The position numbers and the translations under genes are program-made. Source: Paenibacillus albidus (lineage in GTDB: Bacteria > Bacillota > Bacilli > Paenibacillales > Paenibacillaceae). From it: a stretch of 60,007 nucleotides of DNA. Positions 7,790-16,633 of the stretch are shown here, piece after piece. Position 1 is the first letter of the stretch. Each line of letters opens with the position of its first letter. A model generated the notes under the pieces. The model did no database searches and was not told the DNA's origin. It worked only from the letters and a program-made list of their open reading frames with translations. The DNA is taken from the NCBI RefSeq assembly GCF_014644435.1, contig NZ_BMKR01000045.1, positions 1-60,007 of the forward strand, in the 5' to 3' direction.

Positions 7790-8023
7790 TTAGTCAATTA
7801 GGACAGCTACAAGGATTGACATAATAAAGAATCCGGCAGCGAGTGCCACTGTTACGCGTTGCAGTACAAGTTCCATACCACGCGCTTTTGTTTTGCCGAA
7901 GAGATGCTCAGCACCGCCGGAGATGGCACCGGCCAGACCTGCGCTTTTCCCTTTTTGCAGAAGAACGACCACAATCAGACCGACGGAAAAAATCAGGAGC
8001 AAAATTTTCAAAAAGATATCCAT
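7790..8023 (-). CDS. secG: Preprotein translocase subunit SecG
   Basis: 77 aa with two membrane segments (about residues 3-20 and 53-75) joined by the family loop VVLLQKGKSAGLAGAISGG. SecG is a small partner of SecYE that assists protein export. GGAGGTGG lies a normal distance before the ATG. It is separated from eno by the eno terminator, so it is probably transcribed alone. Confidence 0.95.
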   Translation of the reverse strand: MDIFLKILLLIFSVGLIVVVLLQKGKSAGLAGAISGGAEHLFGKTKARGMELVLQRVTVALAAGFFIMSILVAVLID

Positions 8024-8131
8024 TCACTTCCACCTCCTACGCCTAAGCATCACTATCTATGGTAAATTTGCTTTTCACGATTCATAAACAGCATTCTTAT
8101 TTTATCATAGCACAAGATTTAACACAACAGC

Positions 8132-8164
8132 AAAAAGAAAGGCCCGCCGAACCGGCAGGCCTTC
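8132..8164 (-). terminator. Terminator of the glycolytic operon
   Basis: On the minus strand AAGGCCTGCCG and CGGCGGGCCTT form an 11-bp stem (one wobble) followed by TCTTTTTG, immediately after eno. Confidence 0.85.
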
Positions 8165-8188
8165 CGCACCTCTGCTTGCAGAAGTGAA

Positions 8189-9475
8189 TTATCTCTTAAG
8201 GTTGTAGAACGACTTCATGCCGTTGTATTGAGCCAATTCGCCCAGCTCATCTTCGATGCGCAGCAATTGGTTGTATTTCGCGATACGGTCTGTACGGGAA
8301 GGAGCACCAGTCTTGATTTGGCCGGCATTGGTAGCCACGGCGATATCAGCGATTGTGCTGTCTTCGGATTCACCGGAACGGTGGGAGATTACTGCAGTGT
8401 AACCTGCACGTTTAGCCATTTCGATTGCATCGAAAGTTTCAGTCAATGTACCGATTTGGTTAACCTTGATCAGGATGGAGTTACCGATGCCTTCTTCGAT
8501 ACCTTTGTTCAGGCGCTCAGTGTTCGTAACGAACAAGTCATCACCCACGAGTTGGATTTTGCTGCCCAATTTTTCGGACAGCAATTTCCAGCCTTCCCAG
8601 TCGTCTTCGGAGCAGCCATCTTCGATAGTGATGATTGGGTATTTATCCACCCAAGAAGAGAGCAGATCAACGAACTCAGCCGGTGTGAAGGATTTGCCTT
8701 CGCCTTCCAGGTGATACTTGCCATCTTTGAAGAACTCAGTGGAAGCTACGTCCATACCCAGGAATACATCAACGCCTGGTTTGTAACCGGCTTTTTCGAT
8801 CGCTTCCATGATGGAGGACAATGCATCTTCGTTGGAGGTGAAGTTAGGAGCAAATCCGCCTTCATCGCCAACTGCAGTGTTCAGGCCTTTAGCTTTCAAT
8901 ACCGATTTCAGAGCGTGGAAGATTTCCGCGCCTGTACGCAGGGCTTCTTTGAAGGTAGGAGCGCCAACTGGCAGAACCATGAACTCTTGAACGTCAACAT
9001 TGTTGTCAGCGTGTGCGCCGCCGTTAACGATGTTCATCATTGGAACTGGAAGTTGTTTGGCGTTGAATCCGCCCAGGTATACATACAAAGGCACATCCAG
9101 AGCAGCTGCAGCAGCGCGGGCTACGGCCATGGATACTGCCAGGATTGCGTTAGCACCCAGTTTGCCTTTGTTGTGTGTGCCATCCAGGGTGATCATCAAT
9201 TTGTCGATGCCCAGTTGATCCAAAGCGTCCATACCGATTACTTCCGGAGCAATCAGTTCATTTACGTTCTCAACAGCTTTCAGAACACCTTTGCCGAGGT
9301 AACGGTTCTTGTCTTCGTCACGAAGCTCTACAGCTTCATGAGCGCCTGTGGAAGCGCCGGAAGGAACGATAGCGCGGCCTTTAGCGCCGGATTCCAGATA
9401 AACGTCGACCTCTACAGTTGGGTTACCACGGGAATCGAGAACCTCGCGAGCATACACATCAGAAATAATAGTCAT
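8189..9475 (-). CDS. eno: Enolase
   Basis: 428 aa, normal length. It interconverts 2-phosphoglycerate and phosphoenolpyruvate and needs Mg. Hallmarks are the N-terminal SGASTGAHEAVELRD, GDDLFVTN (metal and active-site region), the ILIKVNQIGTLTE signature and SHRSGESEDSTIAD near the C-terminus. GGAG precedes the ATG. Last gene of the cggR operon, 59 bp after gpmI, followed by a terminator. Confidence 0.98.
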   Translation of the reverse strand: MTIISDVYAREVLDSRGNPTVEVDVYLESGAKGRAIVPSGASTGAHEAVELRDEDKNRYLGKGVLKAVENVNELIAPEVIGMDALDQLGIDKLMITLDGTHNKGKLGANAILAVSMAVARAAAAALDVPLYVYLGGFNAKQLPVPMMNIVNGGAHADNNVDVQEFMVLPVGAPTFKEALRTGAEIFHALKSVLKAKGLNTAVGDEGGFAPNFTSNEDALSSIMEAIEKAGYKPGVDVFLGMDVASTEFFKDGKYHLEGEGKSFTPAEFVDLLSSWVDKYPIITIEDGCSEDDWEGWKLLSEKLGSKIQLVGDDLFVTNTERLNKGIEEGIGNSILIKVNQIGTLTETFDAIEMAKRAGYTAVISHRSGESEDSTIADIAVATNAGQIKTGAPSRTDRIAKYNQLLRIEDELGELAQYNGMKSFYNLKR

Positions 9476-9534
9476 GTAAGTTAGTCTCCTTTTAAAGAAA
9501 GTTTGGGTCTTGCCTGGTGATGCTTATTCCTTGC

Positions 9535-11079
9535 TTATTTCCGGCTGGCAATCATGGATTGTCCGGTCATCTCCGCAGGCTGCGGCAGTCCCATCAAATC
9601 CAGAATAGTTGGGGCAACATCGGCAAGAATACCGGAGTCGCGCAGGACGACATTCTCATCGGTCAAAATGAAGGGTACCGGGTTGGTGGTGTGGGCCGTG
9701 AATGGACGTCCATTCTCGTCGAACACCATATCCGCGTTGCCGTGGTCAGCGATAATAATCGCTACGCCGCCTTTGGCCACAACAGCATCCACTACCTTGC
9801 CTACACATTCATCTGTTACTTCTACAGCCTTGATGGTTGGTTCCAGCATACCGGAGTGTCCTACCATGTCCGGATTCGCAAAGTTCAGAATGATCGCATC
9901 CTGTCTCTCCGCTTCAATCTCGGCCACACAAGCAGCAGCAACTTCATAGGCGCTCATCTCTGGCTGCAGATCATAAGTTGCCACTTTAGGCGAATTGATC
10001 AGAATCCGGGTCTCGCCAGGAAGTTCCTCATCGCGTCCGCCACTGAAGAAGAAGGTCACGTGCGGATACTTCTCAGTCTCGGCGATGCGCAGCTGCTTCT
10101 TGTTGTTCTGCACCAGCACTTCACCCAGGGTGTTATCCAGGTTCTTTGGAGAATACGCCACATATCCCTGCACCGTTTCGCTGAAGGTGGTCAAACATAC
10201 AAAGTGCAGGTTCTGCGGGAACAAAGGACCACGGTCAAAACCGCGGAAATCCGCATTGGTGAACACTTGGGACAGCTGAATGGCACGGTCCGGACGGAAA
10301 TTGAGGAATACGACAGAATCGCCGCTCTCTACAGCCGTCAACGGCTTGCCTTCACTGTCAACAATAACGCTTGGTTCAACAAACTCATCAAAGACCGAGT
10401 TCTGGTATGATGCTGTAACAGCTTGCAGCGCATCCGTATATTTCGGGCCTTCGCCATACACCATAGCGCGGTAGGCTTTCTCTACACGTTCCCAGCGTTT
10501 GTCGCGGTCCATTGCAAAATAACGACCGGACACGGTAGCGATGCGGCCTACGCCAACTTCTTCGATCTTGGCCAGCAGGTCCTGAATGAACTTCTGTCCA
10601 CTGTCAGGAGCTACGTCGCGCCCATCCATTAAGGCATGGATGAACACCTCATGCATGTCTTCCTTCTTCGCCAGATCAAGCATAGCGAACAAGTGCTGAA
10701 TGTGGCTATGTACCCCTCCGTCGGATACCAGCGCATACAGATGAAGTTTTTTGCCGGTAGCTTTGGCATTTCTTACTGCCGTAACCAGCGTCTCGTTGTC
10801 AAAAAATTCTCCCTCACGGATAGACTTATCAATGCGGGTCAGATCCTGATACACGATCCGGCCGGCACCGATGTTAAGGTGACCCACTTCAGAGTTCCCC
10901 ATTTGTCCTTCCGGAAGTCCCACAGCTTCACCGCAAGCGGTAAGTGTAGTATTCGGATATTGAGTCAGGTAACGGTCGTAGTTAGGCTTGTTGGCTTGAG
11001 CAACAGCGTTGCCTTCGCTTGTTCCGCGCAGCCCGAATCCGTCCATAATGATTAATGCTACAGGTCTTGGAGCTGACAT
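9535..11079 (-). CDS. gpmI: 2,3-bisphosphoglycerate-independent phosphoglycerate mutase
   Basis: 514 aa, full length. It interconverts 3- and 2-phosphoglycerate with two Mn ions. The N-terminal metal site LIIMDGFG, catalytic MGNSEVGHLNIGAGR (nucleophilic Ser near residue 62), GRDVAPDSG, FRPDRAIQLS and ADHGNADMV are all present, typical of the alkaline-phosphatase-like superfamily. The start is two bases from the tpiA stop, indicating tight co-transcription. Confidence 0.98.
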   Translation of the reverse strand: MSAPRPVALIIMDGFGLRGTSEGNAVAQANKPNYDRYLTQYPNTTLTACGEAVGLPEGQMGNSEVGHLNIGAGRIVYQDLTRIDKSIREGEFFDNETLVTAVRNAKATGKKLHLYALVSDGGVHSHIQHLFAMLDLAKKEDMHEVFIHALMDGRDVAPDSGQKFIQDLLAKIEEVGVGRIATVSGRYFAMDRDKRWERVEKAYRAMVYGEGPKYTDALQAVTASYQNSVFDEFVEPSVIVDSEGKPLTAVESGDSVVFLNFRPDRAIQLSQVFTNADFRGFDRGPLFPQNLHFVCLTTFSETVQGYVAYSPKNLDNTLGEVLVQNNKKQLRIAETEKYPHVTFFFSGGRDEELPGETRILINSPKVATYDLQPEMSAYEVAAACVAEIEAERQDAIILNFANPDMVGHSGMLEPTIKAVEVTDECVGKVVDAVVAKGGVAIIIADHGNADMVFDENGRPFTAHTTNPVPFILTDENVVLRDSGILADVAPTILDLMGLPQPAEMTGQSMIASRK

Positions 11080-11081
11080 CC

Positions 11082-11834
11082 TTACTTCGCCCCCTCAACC
11101 AGGGCAACGAAGGAATCAGGCTGCAGGCTGGCGCCGCCGACAAGTGCACCGTCGATGTCGCTTTGACCCATATACTCCGTTACATTCTCAGGCTTCACAC
11201 TGCCGCCGTATTGAATGCGTACCGCATCCGCTGTTGCCCCATCATACAGGCCTTTAATCAGGCTGCGGATATAGGCAATAACTTCGTTGGCATCTTGGGA
11301 AGTAGAGGATTTACCTGTGCCAATGGCCCAGATTGGCTCATAAGCAATAACTACCTTAGCCGCTTGCTCCGCACTCAGGCCTGCAAAAGCAGCCTCTGTT
11401 TGCACTTTGCATACGTCTTTGGTTTGATTGGCTTCACGCTCTTCGAGCTTTTCGCCTACGCATACGATTGGAGTAATGCCATGACGGAAAGCTGCGTGCA
11501 GCTTCTTGTTCACGATTTCGTCCGTTTCGCCAAAATAAGCACGGCGCTCGGAGTGGCCGATGATTACATAATCTACACCCAGGTCTTTCAGCATGATGCC
11601 GCTGATTTCGCCGGTGTAAGCACCGTTGTCCTCAAAGTGAAGATTTTGTGCGCCGATCTTGATATTTGTACCTTTAACTGCTGCTACCAGGGCAGGCAGG
11701 TTCGTGAAAGGTGCGCAGATAACCGTTTCTACGCCTTCAACTTCTGCTTTGCCTTTGATATCGGCAATGAAGCTTTCGGCTTCCGGAACCGTTTTGAACA
11801 TTTTCCAGTTGCCCGCAATAATCGGTGTTCTCAT
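11082..11834 (-). CDS. tpiA: Triosephosphate isomerase
   Basis: 250 aa, typical length. It interconverts dihydroxyacetone phosphate and glyceraldehyde 3-phosphate. Visible motifs are AGNWKMFK (catalytic Lys), GHSERR (catalytic His region), AYEPIWAIGTGKSS (catalytic Glu, with the flexible loop) and the phosphate-binding YGGSVKPEN. GAAGGAGG precedes the ATG, 25 bp after pgk. Confidence 0.98.
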   Translation of the reverse strand: MRTPIIAGNWKMFKTVPEAESFIADIKGKAEVEGVETVICAPFTNLPALVAAVKGTNIKIGAQNLHFEDNGAYTGEISGIMLKDLGVDYVIIGHSERRAYFGETDEIVNKKLHAAFRHGITPIVCVGEKLEEREANQTKDVCKVQTEAAFAGLSAEQAAKVVIAYEPIWAIGTGKSSTSQDANEVIAYIRSLIKGLYDGATADAVRIQYGGSVKPENVTEYMGQSDIDGALVGGASLQPDSFVALVEGAK

Positions 11835-11859
11835 GACTTGATTGCCTCCTTCTTGGGTC

Positions 11860-13041
11860 TTACTTGTTGTTCAGTGCTTCTACGCCTGGAAGAGCCTTGC
11901 CTTCCATGAATTCGAGCGATGCGCCGCCGCCAGTGGAGATGTGATCCATTTGGTCAGCCAGGTGGAATTTCTCTGCAGCTGCTGCGGAATCTCCGCCGCC
12001 GATGACAGTGTATCCTTCTGTGGTTGCGCAAGCTTTGGCTACAGCAATCGTACCCTCAGCGAATTTGTCGATTTCGAACACGCCCATAGGTCCGTTCCAA
12101 ACCACCAGCTTGGAGTTTTTGATCACGTCGGCATACAGTTCACGGGTTTTCGGTCCAATATCCAGACCTTCCCACCCTGCCGGAATTTCGTTCACATCCA
12201 CAACTTTGGTATTGGCATCTGCACCGAACTTGTCAGCAACTACAATGTCAACAGGAAGCAGGAAGTTTTTGCCGAGCTTCTTGGCTTTTTCGATAAATCC
12301 AAGCGCTACGTCAATTTTGTCGTTGTCTACCAGGGATTTGCCGATTTCATGGCCCAGAGCCTTGGTGAAGGTATAGGACAAGCCTCCGCCGATCAGTACA
12401 TTGTCTGCCAGAGTCAGCAGGTTGTCGATCACGTCGATTTTGTCTTTAACCTTGGAACCACCGATGATGGCTGTGAAAGGACGTTCCGGATTGGAGAGGG
12501 CTTTGCCCAGTACGGACAGCTCTTTCTCCATCAAGAGACCGGATACGGCCGGCAGCAGGTGAGCGATCCCTTCTGTGGATGCATGTGCGCGGTGAGCGGC
12601 ACCAAAGGCGTCGTTGACGAACAGGTCCGCGAGTTCCGCGAATTGCTTGGCCAGTTCAGGATCGTTTTTCTCTTCACCCGGATAGAAACGCACATTCTCA
12701 AGCACAAGAACGTCGCCTTCGCCCAGCTCGGCGATTTTAGCTTTAACCGCTTCGCCAACCGCTTCATCCACTTTAGCTACCGGTTTGCCGAGCAGCTCGG
12801 ACAGACGCTCAGCTGCTGTAGTCAAACGCATCGAATCTACGAATTGACCCTTCGGACGGCCCATGTGGCTGGCCAGAATGACCTTTGCACCGTTCTCAAT
12901 CAGGTATTTAATCGTAGGGAGCGTTTCACGGATACGTGTATCATCTGTAATTTTACCATCTTCTACAGGTACATTGAAATCTACCCGTACAAATACGCGT
13001 TTACCCTTTACTTCTACATCACGGACACTCTTTTTGTTCAT
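11860..13041 (-). CDS. pgk: Phosphoglycerate kinase
   Basis: 393 aa from the ATG at 13041, which has GGAGG eight to nine bases upstream; the open frame extends 18 codons further without a ribosome site. It transfers phosphate from 1,3-bisphosphoglycerate to ADP. Motifs: RVFVRVDFNVP near the N-terminus, SHMGRPKG, the nucleotide-binding GGSKVKDKI, and C-terminal VIGGGDSAAAAEKF and STGGGASLEFMEG. A strong hairpin separates it from gap. Confidence 0.97.
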   Translation of the reverse strand: MNKKSVRDVEVKGKRVFVRVDFNVPVEDGKITDDTRIRETLPTIKYLIENGAKVILASHMGRPKGQFVDSMRLTTAAERLSELLGKPVAKVDEAVGEAVKAKIAELGEGDVLVLENVRFYPGEEKNDPELAKQFAELADLFVNDAFGAAHRAHASTEGIAHLLPAVSGLLMEKELSVLGKALSNPERPFTAIIGGSKVKDKIDVIDNLLTLADNVLIGGGLSYTFTKALGHEIGKSLVDNDKIDVALGFIEKAKKLGKNFLLPVDIVVADKFGADANTKVVDVNEIPAGWEGLDIGPKTRELYADVIKNSKLVVWNGPMGVFEIDKFAEGTIAVAKACATTEGYTVIGGGDSAAAAEKFHLADQMDHISTGGGASLEFMEGKALPGVEALNNK

Positions 13042-13101
13042 GACTTTTCCTCCACACCCATAGTTTTTGCGGAAACAGGAATCCAAGGAATGCATTTAGA
13101 A

Positions 13102-13134
13102 AGAGCGGAAACAAGGAATTTCTGTTTCCGCTCT
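13102..13134 (-). other. Strong stem-loop between gap and pgk
   Basis: A perfect 12-bp stem (AGAGCGGAAACA with its complement) encloses a 9-nt loop. On the minus strand it is followed by TTCTAAATG, not a T-run, so it is a poor intrinsic terminator. An RNA processing or 3'-end protection element that raises gap relative to downstream genes is a reasonable inference. Confidence 0.6.
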
Positions 13135-13167
13135 ATTGAGATGTAACTTATATGCAGTCGCTGCTAT

Positions 13168-14178
13168 TTACTTAGCCAGTTTTGCGAATTTCTCCAAAGT
13201 ACGAACCAATTGTGCAGTGTAGGACATTTCATTGTCATACCAAGCAACGGTTTTAACCAGTTGTTTGTCGCCAACAGTCAATACTTTTGTTTGTGTAGCA
13301 TCGAACAGGGAACCGAAAGTCATACCTTTGATATCGGAAGATACGATTTCATCTTCAGTGTATCCGTAAGTATCAGGATCGGAAGCTGCTTTCATAGCTG
13401 CGTTGATTTCTTCAACAGTAACGGTCTTGTCCAGAACAGTTACCAGCTCAGTCAGGGAACCCGTTGCAACTGGAACACGTTGTGCTGCGCCGTCGAGCTT
13501 GCCTTTCAGCTCAGGGATAACCAGGCCGATGGCTTTAGCAGCACCAGTTGTGTTAGGGATGATGTTCTCAGCAGCTGCACGTGCGCGTCTGAAGTCACCT
13601 TTGGCATGTGGAGCATCCAAAGTGTTTTGGTCGCCAGTGTAAGCGTGGATTGTAGTCATCAAGCCTTCGATGATACCGAACTTGTCGTTCAGGACTTTGG
13701 CCATTGGAGCCAAGCAGTTCGTTGTGCAAGATGCGCCGGAGATAACAGTCTCAGAACCGTCAAGAATGTCATCGTTAACGTTGTAAACGACAGTTTTCAT
13801 GTCGCCAGTAGCTGGAGCAGAGATTACTACTTTCTTAGCTCCGCCTTTCAAGTGTTTCTCAGCTGCTTCTTTAGTTGTGAAGAAACCTGTACACTCCAGA
13901 ACGATGTCTACGCCGAGGTCGCCCCAAGGAAGTTCTTCCGGGTTGCGGTTCGCCAGAACCTTAACTTCTTTGCCGTTGACTTTGAAGAAGCCGTCATGCA
14001 CTTCAACATCACCTTGGAATTTACCTTGAGTTGTATCATATTTAAGCAAATGAGCAAGCATCTTAGCGTCAGTCAAGTCGTTGATCGCTACCACTTCGAT
14101 ACCTTCTACATTTTGAATACGGCGGAATGCAAGGCGTCCAATACGTCCAAAACCGTTAATACCAACTTTTACACTCAT
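13168..14178 (-). CDS. gap: Glyceraldehyde-3-phosphate dehydrogenase, glycolytic type
   Basis: 336 aa. It oxidises glyceraldehyde 3-phosphate with NAD and phosphate. N-terminal Rossmann motif GINGFGRIGRLAFR; an Asp in AINDLTD (residue 34) favours NAD. The catalytic Cys is residue 151 in SGASCTTNCLAP, and the His partner lies in TTIHAYTGDQ. AGGAGG lies ahead of the ATG. It follows cggR by 117 bp, as in B. subtilis cggR-gapA. Confidence 0.97.
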   Translation of the reverse strand: MSVKVGINGFGRIGRLAFRRIQNVEGIEVVAINDLTDAKMLAHLLKYDTTQGKFQGDVEVHDGFFKVNGKEVKVLANRNPEELPWGDLGVDIVLECTGFFTTKEAAEKHLKGGAKKVVISAPATGDMKTVVYNVNDDILDGSETVISGASCTTNCLAPMAKVLNDKFGIIEGLMTTIHAYTGDQNTLDAPHAKGDFRRARAAAENIIPNTTGAAKAIGLVIPELKGKLDGAAQRVPVATGSLTELVTVLDKTVTVEEINAAMKAASDPDTYGYTEDEIVSSDIKGMTFGSLFDATQTKVLTVGDKQLVKTVAWYDNEMSYTAQLVRTLEKFAKLAK

Positions 14179-14295
14179 TGAATAGTTCCTCCTAGAGTTC
14201 GATTTATTTATTCAAGACAAGCCGTTAAGCCTGTCAAGACAACAATGTTAAGTATAATGCAAAATAATCTTCGCTGCTCCCCATTTTATGTAAAA

Positions 14296-15348
14296 TTATA
14301 GGGAGCTCTGTACTTCCATGTCGATACGTCTGCCAATTTCCTGGGCCGCTGCTTCATCCGTAACCAGGATATTCTCCTGGCCGAACCGTAGCATGGCATG
14401 GATAGCCGTAGCTTTGCCTTTGCCTCCGGCAATTCCAATGACGACTTCCGTCCGCATAATATCCTCCAGACGCATACCCATCCGCAGCATAGTGTGAACG
14501 ATCTTGCCATCTTCATTGAAATAGTAGCCGAACGATTCGGCAACCGCTCCTTCTCCCTGGATTTCCGAGACGGTGCTCTCATCCAGCTTGCGGCGGCGGG
14601 TCATCTCAAAAGCTTCCCCGATGCCGTGCACGATAATCCGTGAACTGCGAATAATGTTCACAATCTCTCCAATATTGGAGTCGAGGGCCAGTGACTGGTA
14701 GGCATCCTCACTCAGCAGATCCGGCACATGCAGCAGACGGTAATTCGCCCCGACCCGTTTGGCCATTGTGGAGGCAATCGTGTTGGCTTGAATCTCCATG
14801 CTCTCTCCCAATCCTCCGCGCGCCGGAACAAACCAGGCGTTCTTATAGGAAAGGGGAAGCAGCGTTGTTAGCTGGTCCGCCATTTCAGCCAGTGTGGAGC
14901 CGCCTGTAACGGCAACAATATCGTCGGGACGCAGTACACCGAGCAATGCCTTGGAGCCTGCACGCCCGAGCTCACGTTTTGTGAACGGGGAGGTTTCACA
15001 ATCTCCGGGCACAACAATCACTTTACTTAGCCCATAGGTAGAACGGATCTTTTCTTCCAGCTCATCCAGGCCGAACAGGCTCTTGGCAGCTGGTTCCAGC
15101 AGGTCAAGCAGTCTGCGACCGGCATCGCTAATGCGCATGCCCACGCTCTCGATCTCGATGAGCCCTTGCGATTTCAGAAGATCTGTCTCGGCACGCAGCA
15201 CCCGCTCAGTCATATCCAGCGAAGCGGCCAGCGTTCTGCGGCCTATAATATCCGACAGCATAATCTGATGAAGAATGGTATACCGCCTCTTAAGGGTTTC
15301 CATGAGATCAGGCAGAAGCTGCTTTTGGATTTCTAATAAATTACGCAT
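14296..15348 (-). CDS. cggR: Central glycolytic genes regulator CggR
   Basis: 350 aa, SorC/DeoR-type regulator. The N-terminal helix-turn-helix (RRTLAASLDMTERVLRAETDLLKSQGLI, about residues 36-63) precedes a sugar-phosphate binding domain containing VPGDCE, AVTGGSTLAEMA and GIGEAF. In B. subtilis CggR represses cggR-gapA-pgk-tpiA-pgm-eno, and fructose-1,6-bisphosphate relieves it. The same gene order here and the matching operator upstream support that role. GGAG precedes the ATG. Confidence 0.95.
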   Translation of the reverse strand: MRNLLEIQKQLLPDLMETLKRRYTILHQIMLSDIIGRRTLAASLDMTERVLRAETDLLKSQGLIEIESVGMRISDAGRRLLDLLEPAAKSLFGLDELEEKIRSTYGLSKVIVVPGDCETSPFTKRELGRAGSKALLGVLRPDDIVAVTGGSTLAEMADQLTTLLPLSYKNAWFVPARGGLGESMEIQANTIASTMAKRVGANYRLLHVPDLLSEDAYQSLALDSNIGEIVNIIRSSRIIVHGIGEAFEMTRRRKLDESTVSEIQGEGAVAESFGYYFNEDGKIVHTMLRMGMRLEDIMRTEVVIGIAGGKGKATAIHAMLRFGQENILVTDEAAAQEIGRRIDMEVQSSL

Positions 15349-15393
15349 GCTTTCACTCCTGCAACTTCGTCTTTCTCTTTCCCCTAGTTCATG

Positions 15394-15429
15394 GTCTTAA
15401 AATGTCCCGGGTTAACTTTTTAAGTCCCA
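15394..15429 (-). promoter_or_regulatory. CggR operator
   Basis: On the minus strand two direct repeats, GGGACTTAAAAAGTT and GGGACATTTTAAGAC, are spaced 21 bases apart. This matches the tandem GGGAC-N6-type operator known for CggR. It lies between the -10 box and cggR, the position expected for a roadblock repressor. Confidence 0.8.
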
Positions 15430-15434
15430 CCCAT

Positions 15435-15463
15435 ATTCTACCCAAATTTTGCACGAAGCGCAA
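15435..15463 (-). promoter_or_regulatory. SigA-type promoter of the cggR operon
   Basis: Minus-strand -35 TTGCGC (15458-15463) and -10 TAGAAT (15435-15440) are separated by 17 bp, directly upstream of the CggR operator. Confidence 0.7.
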
Positions 15464-15630
15464 GTCTTCCGAGAGTAGAATTCACAACCTCTTTTCATCT
15501 TATACATAGATCGGGACATGAAGCGGCCCCACAGTCAGGTTTACAAGCCCCGAAACCGTGTTTCAGCTGACTTTGGACGATCCCCTGCTTGTCCGCTAAC
15601 CCTTGTAATTACTAGCTTCTGCAGGGATAT
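15464..15630. other. Intergenic region between cggR and tRNA-Arg promoters
   Basis: Divergent upstream regions; no ORF, terminator or known element was recognised here. Confidence 0.5.
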
Positions 15631-15654
15631 TTCCGCTATCCTAAAATTGCATTG

Positions 15655-15683
15655 CAATTATATAATTTTTGTATTATAATAAT
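15655..15683 (+). promoter_or_regulatory. Promoter of tRNA-Arg
   Basis: TTGCAA and TATAAT are separated by 17 AT-rich bases just ahead of the tRNA. Confidence 0.65.
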
Positions 15684-15690
15684 TTCTGTT

Positions 15691-15765
15691 GCGCCCGTGG
15701 TCCAATGGATATGACGTAGGCCTCCGAAGCCTGAGATCCAAGTTCGATTCTTGGCGGGCGCGCCA
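15691..15765 (+). tRNA. tRNA-Arg (anticodon CCG)
   Basis: Acceptor GCGCCCG pairs with CGGGCGC, discriminator G, CCA encoded. The anticodon stem TAGGC/GCCTG encloses CTCCGAA, so the anticodon is CCG (codon CGG). The T-arm contains GTTCGATTC. Confidence 0.95.
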
Positions 15766-15816
15766 TTATTTTTAATTTTGCATATAATTTAACAGTATCT
15801 ATACTATTGTTTAACC

Positions 15817-15844
15817 AAAGAGCCCCTTGCGGGCTCTTTTTTTG
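15817..15844 (+). terminator. tRNA-Arg terminator
   Basis: AAAGAGCCC and GGGCTCTTT around CTTGC, then a T-run. It isolates the tRNA from the clpP promoter ten bases later. Confidence 0.85.
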
Positions 15845-15853
15845 TAAGATAAG

Positions 15854-15870
15854 TTTGACTTTCTTTGACT
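15854..15870 (+). promoter_or_regulatory. CtsR operator at the clpP promoter
   Basis: The reverse complement reads AGTCAAAGAAAGTCAAA, a full match to the CtsR heptad repeat (RGTCAAA-NAN-RGTCAAA). It covers the -35 hexamer, as expected for repression relieved by heat or protein stress. Confidence 0.9.
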
Positions 15871-15893
15871 TTTTGTTTGAATTTGTTTATCAT
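15865..15893 (+). promoter_or_regulatory. SigA-type clpP promoter
   Basis: TTGACT (15865-15870) and TATCAT (15888-15893) are spaced by 17 bp; the CtsR box overlaps the -35. Confidence 0.75.
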
Positions 15894-15957
15894 GTGGTTA
15901 ATACGGTAACAGTAAAAATGAACACATTCGAAGATCCATATCAAGGAGGTTTTCCAC

Positions 15958-16554
15958 GTGAGTTATATTCCAATGGTAGTAGAACAGAGCAACCGCGGTG
16001 AGCGTGCTTATGACATCTATTCCCGCCTGCTGAAGGACCGCATCATTTTCCTCGGAACGGAGGTTAATGACGTGGTTGCCAATTCCATCATTGCACAAAT
16101 GCTGTTTCTGGCTGCCGAGGACCCTGAGAAGGACATTCACTTGTATGTGAATAGCCCTGGCGGTTCCATTACTGCGGGTATGGCTATTTTTGATACAATG
16201 CAATACATTAAACCGGATGTATCCACCATTTGTGTGGGGATGGCCGCTTCCATGGGGGCCTTCCTGCTGAACGCCGGAGCCAAAGGCAAGCGTTTTGCAC
16301 TGCCAAACAGCGAGATTATGATCCACCAGCCGCTTGGCGGCGCCCAAGGTCAGGCTTCGGACATCGAAATCCGTGCCCGCCGAATTCTGAAGCTGCGCGA
16401 CAAGCTGAACCGTATCCTCTCCGAACGTACCGGCCAGCCGCTGGAGCGCATCGAAAAGGATACCGACCGTGATTACTTCATGAGTGCAGCAGACGCAGCC
16501 GAATATGGTATCGTCGATAAGGTGATTGAGAAGACACTGCCAAGCGGCGTGTAA
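15958..16554 (+). CDS. clpP: ATP-dependent Clp protease proteolytic subunit
   Basis: 198 aa, starting at a GTG with AAGGAGG eight bases upstream. ClpP forms the double-heptamer chamber that degrades proteins unfolded by ClpX or ClpC, including tmRNA-tagged peptides. The catalytic triad is at canonical positions: Ser98 (GMAASMGA), His123 (MIHQPLGG) and Asp172 (DTDRDYFM). Its N-terminus (MSYIPMVVEQSNRGERAYDIYSRLLKDRI) is typical. It is monocistronic between two terminators and controlled by a CtsR box. Confidence 0.98.
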   Translation: MSYIPMVVEQSNRGERAYDIYSRLLKDRIIFLGTEVNDVVANSIIAQMLFLAAEDPEKDIHLYVNSPGGSITAGMAIFDTMQYIKPDVSTICVGMAASMGAFLLNAGAKGKRFALPNSEIMIHQPLGGAQGQASDIEIRARRILKLRDKLNRILSERTGQPLERIEKDTDRDYFMSAADAAEYGIVDKVIEKTLPSGV

Positions 16555-16594
16555 GCAAGCATTCACCTTAGTCCTAACAACTGTAATAGTCGGC

Positions 16595-16633
16595 AAAACA
16601 GCGATTCTCCGTTACCTGGAGAATCGCTGTTTT
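16595..16633. terminator. clpP terminator (probably bidirectional)
   Basis: A perfect 16-bp stem (AAAACAGCGATTCTCC with its complement) around GTTACCT has A- and T-runs on both sides. It can stop clpP and perhaps minus-strand transcripts. Confidence 0.85.

Noticed and set aside
8228..9484. 418-codon plus-strand frame opposite eno
   Set aside because: It is the mirror of highly expressed eno; the codon bias keeps the antisense frame open. No family similarity or ribosome site. The same holds for long frames opposite pgk (11842-13146), gap (13210-14181), uxaA (26196-27620) and trxB (33606-34721).
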